Made by a program: the position numbers and the translations under genes
Source of the DNA: Paenibacillus puerhi
GTDB lineage: Bacteria > Bacillota > Bacilli > Paenibacillales > NBRC-103111
Length of the DNA stretch: 64,000 bases
NCBI RefSeq assembly: GCF_009846885.1
Contig: NZ_WUWM01000012.1
Coordinates: 62,001 to 126,000, forward strand
Direction of reading: 5' to 3'
Notes under the pieces: generated by a model
Seen by the model: the letters and a program-made list of their open reading frames with translations, nothing else
Told to the model about the DNA's origin: nothing
Database searches by the model: none
Shown: in pieces, positions 26,151 through 34,241 of the stretch
Layout: the number at the start of each line of letters is the position of its first letter
Position numbering within the stretch: position 1 is the first letter of the stretch

Positions 26151-26366
26151 GTGGAGAAGCCTAAGGACGTAGATAGCGTCGGAAAAAAGGAAAATCCCGA
26201 GCAAATCCCGTCAGATAAGCCCAGTCTGTTCGATCTGTATGAAAGCGAGCGGACGGTCGACCCCATCCCGCTGGAGGATAAGCAGATCGAGCTGCAGGAT
26301 GAGAAGCACAAGGAGCGAACCAAGGACTCCTCAGGCAGTGAGAAGAAGTTTAAACGCGGGTATTGA
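26151..26366 (+). CDS. Small charged protein of unknown function
   Basis: A 71-residue, highly charged protein (start MEKPKDVDSV, end EKKFKRGY), probably disordered. GTG 26151 follows GGAGGTGAA by eight bases. The frame also extends back to GTG 26121, which would overlap the SRPBCC gene by four bases, but lacks a ribosome site. It is followed by a terminator and belongs to the SRPBCC transcription unit. No family is recognised. Confidence 0.55.
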   Translation: MEKPKDVDSVGKKENPEQIPSDKPSLFDLYESERTVDPIPLEDKQIELQDEKHKERTKDSSGSEKKFKRGY

Positions 26367-26400
26367 ATGAAGCCATGGAAGAGAAGGAATAAGATTGATG

Positions 26401-26429
26401 AAGGATATCGCGACCGCGGTATCCTTTTT
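26401..26429 (+). terminator. Rho-independent terminator
   Basis: AAGGATATCGCG pairs with CGCGGTATCCTT, ending in TTTTT. It closes the SRPBCC/small-protein unit ahead of the two-component genes. Confidence 0.85.
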
Positions 26430-26612
26430 GCCGTGGGAAAGGGACTGGAGAGAAGAAGGCGTTTCGATGACCTGCAAGCGCTCAGCCAAGCTTTCATGTG
26501 CACATGGGAGCCTGGCTAATTTTTGTCTGACGGCTGCTTGAGAAGCCCTTCGGATTATGTTAATTTTAGGGCACAATTCCGTTCGGAGCTGAACGAAGAA
26601 GCGGGTGAGCCT

Positions 26613-27329
26613 ATGACAGAGATTCGGGTGCTGGTAGTCGATGACGAGAAGGAAATTAGAGATTTGGTGAAAATATACCTGGAGCGCGAGACGTACCGGG
26701 TCGATACGGCGGCGAATGGGGAGGAGGCGCTCCGTCTGTTCGGAGAGAACAGGTACAACCTGGTTCTCCTGGATCTGATGATGCCCAAGGTGGACGGTAC
26801 GGAGGTGTGCCGCAGGATCAGAGCGGACAGCAATATTCCAATCCTCATGCTGACGGCTAAGGATCAGGAGGTGGAGAAGATCGTTGGGCTCGGGATGGGA
26901 GCGGACGACTATATCACCAAGCCCTTCAGCATCCATGAGCTTACGGCTCGGATTAAAGCGCATCTCAGGCGCTTCCTTGTGCTGGGCAGCGACACCCCTT
27001 CTCCTTCACAGGAGCAGCTTCTTACCTGCGGGACACTCGTGATCGACCTAAAGAAGATGACTGTCCGCAAGGTGGGAGAGCTTGTAGACTTAACGGCCAA
27101 GGAATTTGAATTATTAAAATTTTTCGCCACTCATCCGGAGCAGGTGTTCACCAAAACGCAGCTGTTCCGTCAAGTGTGGAAGTCCGATTATCTGGAAGAC
27201 GACAACACGGTCATGGTCCATATCCGCAGGCTGCGGAAGAAGATAGAGGAAGATCCGTCGGACCCGAAGCTGATCCAGACGGTGTGGGGAATCGGATACC
27301 GGTTCGCGGGTGGTCGCGATGAGGCGTGA
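26613..27329 (+). CDS. OmpR-family response regulator
   Basis: Response regulator of 238 residues: receiver domain (1-120) with acidic pair D10/D11, phosphoacceptor D54 in LVLLDLMMPKVDG and K in ITKPF, then a winged-helix DNA-binding domain (about 140-235; LTAKEFELLKFFATHPEQVFT, MVHIRRLRKKIEEDP). The start at ATG 26613 is chosen because MTEIRVLVVDDEK is the standard receiver start; the open frame upstream is not conserved-looking. It overlaps the sensor kinase by 11 bases. Context suggests control of the ABC/UppP genes that follow. Confidence 0.95.
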   Translation: MTEIRVLVVDDEKEIRDLVKIYLERETYRVDTAANGEEALRLFGENRYNLVLLDLMMPKVDGTEVCRRIRADSNIPILMLTAKDQEVEKIVGLGMGADDYITKPFSIHELTARIKAHLRRFLVLGSDTPSPSQEQLLTCGTLVIDLKKMTVRKVGELVDLTAKEFELLKFFATHPEQVFTKTQLFRQVWKSDYLEDDNTVMVHIRRLRKKIEEDPSDPKLIQTVWGIGYRFAGGRDEA

Positions 27330-28374
27330 GGGGAACGTCCCGCTCCTGCTGCTGCTTCAGTTGATGGCACTGGCCATCCTCGCGGGGATGGAAATCCTGC
27401 ATAAGCCCCCGGGTATATTCGGCACGGGCTTATGGGTGCTTTTGTTTGGGGTTACGGGTCTGCTGCTCGCCGCCAGACTTCGCTGGGTTCGAGAACTGGA
27501 GAACATCGTGACTCACCTCCAGCGTGTCGGACAGGGCAATATGAACACCCGGATTCTTGTCCGTAACGGGCATCGCGCCTATCTGGAGACCGTGTTCGCG
27601 ATCAATGCCTTAATCGAGCAGCTGGCTGCAGTCCAGGAGCAGTCTGTCAGATCGGAGGCTGCGCGTAAGCGGCTGTTGTCGGCGATCTCCCATGATATCC
27701 GGACACCGCTTACCTCGATGATCGGGTACATGGATGCCTTGAAGGATGAGGTGGCCGCTTCTGCGGAAGAACGGCGGGCGTACCTGGATATTATTTCACG
27801 CAAGGCAGCTTCATTGAAGGATTTGATCGAGGACATGTTCGAGCTCGCCAAACTGGACGCTGACGATATCGTCCTTCGGCCGGAGCCTCTGGATCTGGCC
27901 GAAGCGGCCAGAGAAGCGGTCATAGCTTGGCTGCCCGAGCTGCAAGCCAAGGGGATCGAGCTGAAGGCTAACCTGCCGGACAAGCCTTGCCGGGTCGAGG
28001 CGGATTCGCTGGTGCTGCAGCGGATTCTCGCCAATCTGATCAAGAATGCCGTGCAATACGGGCATGACGGACATGTGCTCGGGATCGAGCTGGGGCGCCG
28101 GGAGCAGGATGGGGACTATGAGCTGGTGGTGTGGGATAAGGGGCATGGCATCCCGGCACAGGAGCTGCCTCATATATTCGAGCGGACCTACCGCGCATCC
28201 GGCTCCGGCGGCTCGCTCAACGGTGGAAGCGGGCTCGGGCTGGCTATTGCCAAGGCTCTGGTGGATAAGCAAGGAGGTCGTATATGGGCGCAGAGCGAGC
28301 CGGAGGTGCGGACGGCCTTTGGCTTCACCCTTCCGGCTGCGGATGCGAACCGAAGGAAGTTAAGAAAGATGTAA
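27319..28374 (+). CDS. Sensor histidine kinase with very short extracellular loop
   Basis: Membrane sensor of about 351 residues. Two membrane segments (about 8-25 and 36-53) are separated by only about ten residues, followed by a HAMP-like linker, an H-box SAISHDIRTPLTSMIGYM with phosphorylated H125, N-box NLIKNAVQYG and G-boxes DKGHGIP and GSGLGLAIAKAL. The lack of an outer sensing domain resembles intramembrane-sensing kinases that detect cell-wall antibiotics, often through a partner transporter. An alternative GTG lies three codons upstream. It directly precedes the BcrA/BcrB-like genes. Confidence 0.93.
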   Translation: MRREGNVPLLLLLQLMALAILAGMEILHKPPGIFGTGLWVLLFGVTGLLLAARLRWVRELENIVTHLQRVGQGNMNTRILVRNGHRAYLETVFAINALIEQLAAVQEQSVRSEAARKRLLSAISHDIRTPLTSMIGYMDALKDEVAASAEERRAYLDIISRKAASLKDLIEDMFELAKLDADDIVLRPEPLDLAEAAREAVIAWLPELQAKGIELKANLPDKPCRVEADSLVLQRILANLIKNAVQYGHDGHVLGIELGRREQDGDYELVVWDKGHGIPAQELPHIFERTYRASGSGGSLNGGSGLGLAIAKALVDKQGGRIWAQSEPEVRTAFGFTLPAADANRRKLRKM

Positions 28375-28461
28375 GAACTCGTTAAGAGTCAGGTAAGGCC
28401 GACTGCTTATTCTACAAGTAAGGGCGGCAAGAACGCTTAAGAAGAAGCAGGAGGCGATAGC

Positions 28462-29385
28462 GTGACGGACACGGTTATTAGGACGACCCGGCTTACCAAG
28501 CAGTATGGGGACCGCAAAGCGGTGGATGAGCTGAATATGACCGTGAAGCAAGGGCAAATTTACGGTTTCCTTGGGCAGAATGGCGCAGGCAAAACGACCA
28601 CGATCCGGATGCTGCTCGGTCTCATCCGGCCGACGTCCGGAAGCATCGAGATATTCGGAGAGGCGATGCCCGCTAAGCAAAAGGAGATATTACGCAGGAT
28701 AGGCTCTATCGTTGAGTTTTCCGGTTTCTATGAGAACCTGACGGCAAGAGAGAATCTGGAGATTAACGCCAGGCTGATGGGGGTTCACAAGAAAACGGCG
28801 ATTGAGGACGCCTTGGAGATTGTGGCTCTCCAAGGGGAGACAAGCAAGCAGGTAGGCCAATACTCCCTCGGCATGAAGCAACGGCTCGGGATTGCCAGAT
28901 CGATCGTACATCATCCGGAGCTGCTGGTGCTCGACGAGCCGACCAATGGTCTTGACCCGATTGGGATCAAGGAAATACGGGGCATGATCAAGTCGCTGGC
29001 TAAGGAGCGGCAGATGACCATCTTGATCTCCAGCCATATTTTGACCGAAGTGGAGCAGCTGGCCGATCAGATCGGCATCATCCATCAAGGGAAGCTGCTG
29101 GAGGAAATTTCGCTTGAAGAGCTGCGCACCCGCAATCGCAGGTACCTGGAGTTCCAAGTATCTCAAGACAACAAGGCTGCTATGCTGCTCGAGAAGCATT
29201 TCGGTATCCATGATTATGAGGTAGGAAGCGAAGGGAAGATTCGCATCTACTCGCATCTGGGCCAGCAGGGCCAGCTGAATAAGCTGTTCGTCGAGCACGG
29301 CATCGAGGTGACCAGAATCGCTCTGAGCGAGGATCGGTTGGAGGATTATTTCGTTAAGCTGATAGGCGGTGGAACGATTGGTTAA
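28462..29385 (+). CDS. BcrA-like ABC transporter ATPase
   Basis: ATPase of 307 residues of the bacitracin/lantibiotic-resistance (BcrA) subfamily. Walker A is FLGQNGAGKTTTIRML (about 33-48), the Q-loop region is EFSGFYENLTARENL, the signature is YSLGMKQRLGIA (about 133-144), Walker B is LLVLDEPTNGLDP (about 153-165) and the switch is ISSHILTEVEQL. The C-terminal about 80 residues form the extra domain of this subfamily. GTG follows AGGAGG. It overlaps the permease gene by up to 17 bases, indicating coupled synthesis. Confidence 0.94.
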   Translation: MTDTVIRTTRLTKQYGDRKAVDELNMTVKQGQIYGFLGQNGAGKTTTIRMLLGLIRPTSGSIEIFGEAMPAKQKEILRRIGSIVEFSGFYENLTARENLEINARLMGVHKKTAIEDALEIVALQGETSKQVGQYSLGMKQRLGIARSIVHHPELLVLDEPTNGLDPIGIKEIRGMIKSLAKERQMTILISSHILTEVEQLADQIGIIHQGKLLEEISLEELRTRNRRYLEFQVSQDNKAAMLLEKHFGIHDYEVGSEGKIRIYSHLGQQGQLNKLFVEHGIEVTRIALSEDRLEDYFVKLIGGGTIG

Positions 29386-30112
29386 TCTTGTTTACACGGA
29401 GCTGTTGAAGCTGAAGCGGGCCAAGATGTTCCCGGTTAGTTTGGCCGGAGCGGCGGCGGCTCCTTCCATGGTGTTCATCGGGTATCTGGATGTGAAGGCC
29501 AGACGGCCGGAAGAGATGGTTACCTTCAGCGAGCTGTTCTCCGAGACGAGCCTGTACGTACTGCTGCTGATCGGGACGCTTCTCTACGGGGTCATTACGG
29601 CCTATCTGATTAACCGGGAGTTCACGGAGGACACCTTGAAAAGCCTGCTGACGATCCCGGTGTCGCGGACCGGATTGATCGTAAGCAAGCTTATCCTGCT
29701 GCTGATATGGATAATGATGCTCACGCTGACAGCCTGGACGCTGACGCTTATCTACGGCCTGATCGCACAGGCAGAGGGGCTGAGTCTGACTGTGATCGGC
29801 CAATCCTTGAAGGAATATGCGCTCGGAGGGGGCCTGCTCTTCCTTTTGTCCACCCCGACCATGTTCGTCAGTCTTCTGTTCAGAAACTACGTGCCGACGA
29901 TCATCTTCACGGCTGTGATCACGATGGCCAATGTAGCGCTTGTCAATAAGGAATACAAGGCGCTGTTCCCGTGGTCGGCGGTGCACGTCATCGCGAGCGG
30001 GACCGTCGTGCCCGAGTATCCGCTTTATTATTCCGTGGCGGCGGTAGTGGCCGCTTCGGCAGCCAGCTTCCTGGCGACCATCGTTTATTTCAAGAGGATC
30101 GATATTCAATAG
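29369..30112 (+). CDS. BcrB-like ABC-2 permease
   Basis: Membrane partner of the BcrA-like ATPase; 247 residues with about six membrane segments and the start MVNLVYTELLKLKRAKMFP typical of ABC-2 permeases of this group. Two starts are possible, GTG 29369 and TTG 29378, both inside the end of the ATPase gene. The likely role is removal of a peptide antibiotic from the membrane or its lipid target. A phosphatase gene of the same theme follows 59 bases later. Confidence 0.9.
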   Translation: MERLVNLVYTELLKLKRAKMFPVSLAGAAAAPSMVFIGYLDVKARRPEEMVTFSELFSETSLYVLLLIGTLLYGVITAYLINREFTEDTLKSLLTIPVSRTGLIVSKLILLLIWIMMLTLTAWTLTLIYGLIAQAEGLSLTVIGQSLKEYALGGGLLFLLSTPTMFVSLLFRNYVPTIIFTAVITMANVALVNKEYKALFPWSAVHVIASGTVVPEYPLYYSVAAVVAASAASFLATIVYFKRIDIQ

Positions 30113-30171
30113 GCTTGGTCCGGGGTGCTGGACAGAAGCTTGCAGCTTTGCTGCCTTGCGAGAAAGAGAGG

Positions 30172-31008
30172 ATGAGGTTATTGAGTCTGTGGGAATGGTT
30201 CGCCGCCCTCATGCTGGGATGCGTAGAGGGACTTACCGAGTTCGTCCCGGTATCTTCAACCGGGCATATGATTATTGTCGATGATCTCTGGTTCCGAACC
30301 TCCGAGATGTTCTCGGCGGAAGTCGCGGTTACCTTCAAAATCGTTATTCAATTGGGTTCCGTGCTTGCTGTCGTCGTGCTGATGCGGGAACGGTTCTTGA
30401 ATCTGCTCGGGCTTCAGGGAGGGCAAGGAGGGGAGACGGGAGAGCGGCGGCTCAAGCTGACACAGGTTGTGGCAGGGCTTATACCGGCGGGAGCGATGTA
30501 TCTGCTGCTGAACGACTGGGTGGACCGCTACCTGTTCTCCACGGAGACGGTCGTCATCGGACTGGTGCTCGGGGCCATACTGATGATGGCGGCGGACCGG
30601 TTCCGTCCTCGTCAGCCGAAGACGGAGACAGTCGATCAGATCACGTATCGGCAGGCGATCCTTGTGGGTTGCTTCCAATGTCTAGCCATGTGGCCGGGCT
30701 TCTCCCGCTCAGGGTCGACGATATCCGGAGGCGTACTGCTCGGGATGAGCCACCGGGCGGCGGCCGATTTCACCTTTATTATGGCCGTGCCGATTATGGC
30801 GGGGGTCAGCTTCTTCTCGCTGCTGAAAAATTGGAGCTATCTGACGCCGGATGTTCTTCCATTCCTGGCGACTGGCTTTGTCAGTGCATTCGTCGTAGCG
30901 CTGATCTCCATTCGATTTTTCCTGAAGCTGGTTCACCGGATTAAGCTCGTACCCTTCGCGCTGTACCGACTGGCATTAGCCGCTGTCATTTACTTCATAG
31001 TTCTGTAA
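30172..31008 (+). CDS. uppP: Undecaprenyl-pyrophosphate phosphatase (BacA/UppP family)
   Basis: Integral membrane phosphatase that regenerates undecaprenyl phosphate, the wall-precursor carrier, and gives bacitracin tolerance when raised. The 278-residue size is normal. The active-site signature EGLTEFVPVSSTGH is at residues 19-32, and the second, PGFSRSGSTISGG, is near 180. ATG 30172 is adjacent to GAGAGG; TTG 30181 has a better distance, so the first residues are uncertain. Its position after the two-component system and BcrAB-like transporter matches the bcrABD arrangement known from enterococcal bacitracin resistance. Confidence 0.95.
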   Translation: MRLLSLWEWFAALMLGCVEGLTEFVPVSSTGHMIIVDDLWFRTSEMFSAEVAVTFKIVIQLGSVLAVVVLMRERFLNLLGLQGGQGGETGERRLKLTQVVAGLIPAGAMYLLLNDWVDRYLFSTETVVIGLVLGAILMMAADRFRPRQPKTETVDQITYRQAILVGCFQCLAMWPGFSRSGSTISGGVLLGMSHRAAADFTFIMAVPIMAGVSFFSLLKNWSYLTPDVLPFLATGFVSAFVVALISIRFFLKLVHRIKLVPFALYRLALAAVIYFIVL

Positions 31009-31024
31009 CTAGAAATTAGAAAGG

Positions 31025-32062
31025 ATGTGCCGTTTGGCTATGCTTCGAATAGACAATAATCCGAGCGGTGAAGCTTATCGCCGGTTGATCGATTATGCCA
31101 TAACCCATGCCTCCTTCTTCGTTCTGGCGGAGAGGGGACAGCTCGCTAGGGATAGGGATGTAGGTCTGCTGCTGCGAAAGCTTCGTCCCTATCTGCTCAA
31201 AACCTATGAAAGCGGCGTGGTGATGGGGACTAATGCCATCGGTTATACGTACGAAGATACGATCTACGTATACCGCTGCTGCCCGGAGGTAGGCGAGCTG
31301 TTGAAGTCGGCGGCTGGCAGCCTTTTTGATTGGCAGCACCCGAAGCTGCCGGAGGATCTCGGCTTCTGGGATGGGCAGGAGCGCGATTGGCTGGTCAACA
31401 TCGCCCATGAGAGGATGGCATCGCTTCAGGCCGGCGAGGAAGAGGCCGCGAGGCTGCGCGAAGAGCTGCGGGGCGTCTTTCTTCGGGGAGCGTTTAACCA
31501 AGAACTCGAACCATACTTGGCAGATGCTTTGCACCATGGCGCCGACCGGCTTTACTTGAGCGGCTTTCGGCTGCAAGAGGTGCCTGATGGGGTAGGTCGC
31601 ATCTCCACGCTGAAGCTGCTGGAGATCTTCGAGCAGGACATTCGCAGACTGCCGGCCAGCTTGTTCGATCTGGAGCAGTTGGAGCAGCTGACGATCTATA
31701 CCGCCGATCTGGAAGCGATCCCTCCCGAAATCGGCCGTTTGACGAATCTGACTCATCTGACCATCGGCTGCTGCAGCTATGATCGTCCGCAGCCGGGGGA
31801 GCCGATGATTTCCATCGAAGACGTTACCCTCCAGGAGCTGCCAGCGGAGATAGGACGGCTGACCAAGCTGGAGAGCTTGAGGATCAACGCTACGGGCCTG
31901 CGGAGACTGCCGCCCGAGCTGGCAGAGCTCAAGCAGTTGAAATATCTCGACCTCAGCCGCAATCGGCTGGAGGCCGTACCGCATGAAACGGTGAGACGGC
32001 TGCGCCAGTTAACCTACAAGTCGTTCGACGGGAATCCGCTGGATGGCGAGAGCATAAGGTAA
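31025..32062 (+). CDS. Leucine-rich-repeat protein with unknown N-terminal domain
   Basis: A 345-residue cytoplasmic-looking protein. The first half (about 1-165) has no family I recognise; the second half has about six leucine-rich repeats of 23-ish residues (LTNLTHLTIG, LQELPAEIGRLTKLESLRIN, GLRRLPPELAELKQLKYLDLS), a protein-interaction solenoid. There is no signal peptide. ATG 31025 is adjacent to GAAAGG; TTG 31034 or ATG 31040 may be the real start. It follows uppP by 16 bases and may be read from the same transcript. The function is unknown. Confidence 0.85.
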   Translation: MCRLAMLRIDNNPSGEAYRRLIDYAITHASFFVLAERGQLARDRDVGLLLRKLRPYLLKTYESGVVMGTNAIGYTYEDTIYVYRCCPEVGELLKSAAGSLFDWQHPKLPEDLGFWDGQERDWLVNIAHERMASLQAGEEEAARLREELRGVFLRGAFNQELEPYLADALHHGADRLYLSGFRLQEVPDGVGRISTLKLLEIFEQDIRRLPASLFDLEQLEQLTIYTADLEAIPPEIGRLTNLTHLTIGCCSYDRPQPGEPMISIEDVTLQELPAEIGRLTKLESLRINATGLRRLPPELAELKQLKYLDLSRNRLEAVPHETVRRLRQLTYKSFDGNPLDGESIR

Positions 32063-32231
32063 TGGCACACCAGCCTTTCAAGCGACGGTTAATCCTATTA
32101 ACCTGTAGGATAAAAGATAATTAATTAGCGGTATTATTTATTGGGTTAAGAAGAAATATGAAGGGGAGATACATTTAGGGGAGAATAAGTTTAGCATTGT
32201 TAAAACTTGGATAGATGGTAAGCGGAAATAG

Positions 32232-32267
32232 ATAGCCTTGGTCCGATGAGTCACGGTCCAAGGCTAT
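32232..32267. terminator. Hairpin between converging genes
   Basis: ATAGCCTTGG pairs with CCAAGGCTAT around a 16-base region that can pair further with one mismatch; short T/A runs are on both sides. It is located between the rightward LRR gene and the leftward isomerase-like gene. Confidence 0.65.
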
Positions 32268-32320
32268 TTGGATGATAGGGCTTCCCTGACAGCTGACAGG
32301 GGCTGAAGCGGCTTTATCTC

Positions 32321-33082
32321 TTAAAGCAGCTGCTTCAAATAATGATAGCTGATCGTCAGGCTCTCGAACGGGTCCCGACGGCACTGATCCTGCTCGACCA
32401 CGTACCACTCCACGCCTGTATTGCGGCACGCTTCGATGATCGCCGGCCAATTGAGGTTGCCCCGGCCAATCTCCGCAAACACCTGCTGATCCTCGACGAT
32501 CTCCATATCCTTGAGGTGGATGACCTGCATCCGGCCCTTCACTTTATTCACCCAGTCGACCGGGCTTGCCCCGCCTGCCTGTACCCAGTACATATCCAGC
32601 TCGAAGCCGAAGTCCGGATCGGCGGATTGTTCGAGCAGCACGTCCATCCCGGTGCGGCTGCCGAACTTGGCGAACTCGAACCGGTGGTTGTGATAAACAA
32701 ACTGCAGCCCATGCCTAGCGAGCTCTGCACCGATAGCCGAAAATTCCTCGGCCAGCCGGACGTAGCCTTCCTCGCCGGTACGGTAGTCTGCCGGCATGGA
32801 GCCAAGTCCGACGTACTTGCAATTCCACAGCTGATGCTCGCGGATGACGGCCGGCAGGTCCTTCGTCAGACGATCGTAGGAAATATGCGTAGCACAGATG
32901 GTCAAGCCGATTTCGTCAACAAGCTGCTTGAGCTTCTCCGGCTCGATGGGCCCCATCCCCGAAACCTGAACCGCATCGTAACCGATGGCCTTCACGCGTC
33001 GCAGTGTCGTCGCGATGTCCTCCGGTGTTTTGAGAAATTCGCGCAAAGTATAGAGCTGGACTGCGATATTGGCTTGCTTCAT
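32321..33082 (-). CDS. Sugar-phosphate isomerase/epimerase-like TIM barrel
   Basis: A 253-residue member of the AP-endonuclease-2/xylose-isomerase-like TIM-barrel family used for sugar and inositol isomerisation. Landmarks are VQLYTLREFL (strand 1), ICATHISYDRL, FVYHNHRFEF (metal-ligand region), GFELDMYWVQAGG, VIHLKDME and the end YVVEQDQC, with the expected E, D, H and E metal ligands. ATG follows AAAAGGTG. It is a single gene without an operon partner. The substrate is not deducible. Confidence 0.9.
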   Translation of the reverse strand: MKQANIAVQLYTLREFLKTPEDIATTLRRVKAIGYDAVQVSGMGPIEPEKLKQLVDEIGLTICATHISYDRLTKDLPAVIREHQLWNCKYVGLGSMPADYRTGEEGYVRLAEEFSAIGAELARHGLQFVYHNHRFEFAKFGSRTGMDVLLEQSADPDFGFELDMYWVQAGGASPVDWVNKVKGRMQVIHLKDMEIVEDQQVFAEIGRGNLNWPAIIEACRNTGVEWYVVEQDQCRRDPFESLTISYHYLKQLL

Positions 33083-33244
33083 CCCGGGATCACCTTTTCC
33101 TCATAGTCTAGTCGTTCTCTACCTCAGTGTATCATGGTTCCGGGATGGGGGTTTTACCGAGGTTAACGGAAAAGCGGGTTTATTTAACTGTGCTTGCCTA
33201 ATCCTAACCGGGCGGCTCCCAGAGGGAAGGCTGCTTACTCTATC

Positions 33245-34045
33245 CTATGGCCTGCTCTTTGGAGGCGCTTTCCTGGCCTTGGTACAATTCAAGCAGTAGC
33301 GACGTCCGTAAGCTTGGCCGTAAGCGACTATCTTTTTCACCAGGGTCCGGTCCTCCAGCTTGGTGAACGGACAAGGGTCTGGACGTGTGTTTACCTCCAG
33401 CACCCAAGGCTTCAGTCGGCGGTCGACGGCGATATCCAGGCCGAGCTCGTGCATAGCGGGATAGGTACGGCTGAATACGGCCGCCGTCAGAGCGGCAAGG
33501 CGTTTCATATGACGCAGCAGCCGGTCAGTTTTGTGGCGGCCTGCCGCCGGAAGAAGCAGCGTGGAGGGGGTGAAAATCGTGCCTCCCTGACTGCCGTTGG
33601 TGACGGCTTTGCCCGGATGGGCGACACGCGCGGCGATGCCCGTGCATTCCCAGCGGCCGGCCGGGTTTTTCTGAATCATGACCCGGAAGTCGAAGGGCCT
33701 CCCCTCATACCTAAGCACGCGAATTCCCTGCTGGACCAAATACGGCTTGGTACCTATCCGTTTAAGCAGCGATTGCTGCAGCCCCCGGATGGTGGGGAAG
33801 GTCGAAGCTTTTACCCCGCTGTGCAGCCGGTAACCGGCTTCCAGTCGTTCCACCTTCATCACCCCGACGCCGAGAGAACCGTGATCGGGCTTGACGTATA
33901 CCATGCCGTCGCGGCGTAGTGCCGCTGCCAAGTTCTCCTTGGTGAAAGGTTCAGTGCTCGGCACATGCCGGGCCAGCCTAGGATCTCTCAAGACGATGCG
34001 CGTCTTCAATAGCTTGCTGGATATATATTTTAGCTTGCTTCCCAT
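33245..34045 (-). CDS. YheC/YheD-family ATP-grasp protein
   Basis: ATP-grasp-fold protein of about 266 residues resembling the C-terminal half of the endospore-coat-associated YheC/YheD proteins. Visible elements are TKENLAAALRRDGMVYVKPDHGSLGVGVMKVE (ATP-binding lysine and glycine loop), FDFRVMIQKNPAGRWECTGIAARV, and VLEVNTRPDP at the end, the metal-binding E..N motif. The start ATG 34045 has GGAGAGAGG upstream; the frame extends 19 codons further. It is shorter than full YheC/D. It is divergent from the adenylate-forming/SbnA-like pair, so a carboxylate-amine ligase role with those enzymes is possible but unproven. Confidence 0.85.
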   Translation of the reverse strand: MGSKLKYISSKLLKTRIVLRDPRLARHVPSTEPFTKENLAAALRRDGMVYVKPDHGSLGVGVMKVERLEAGYRLHSGVKASTFPTIRGLQQSLLKRIGTKPYLVQQGIRVLRYEGRPFDFRVMIQKNPAGRWECTGIAARVAHPGKAVTNGSQGGTIFTPSTLLLPAAGRHKTDRLLRHMKRLAALTAAVFSRTYPAMHELGLDIAVDRRLKPWVLEVNTRPDPCPFTKLEDRTLVKKIVAYGQAYGRRYCLNCTKARKAPPKSRP

Positions 34046-34241
34046 AGGGCTATCCTCTCTCCTCGCCGCTTTATCCCATGTCTCGGCCAGATATCTCATC
34101 ATACGAAAACGTACGGGCGGATGTGAACGTCCCTCTTGCTATATGCATAGGCTACAAAGAATAGGGACGATTAAGGCGTGCTAGCGAACAAAGCCACAAG
34201 CCGATGGCGAAGAGCTCGCCGGAAAAGGAGTGCTGCCGGAT

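Noticed and set aside
31016-31984. 322-codon minus-strand frame rich in Gln and Leu
   Set aside because: It mirrors the leucine-rich-repeat gene on the plus strand; the apparent repeats are an image of that gene.
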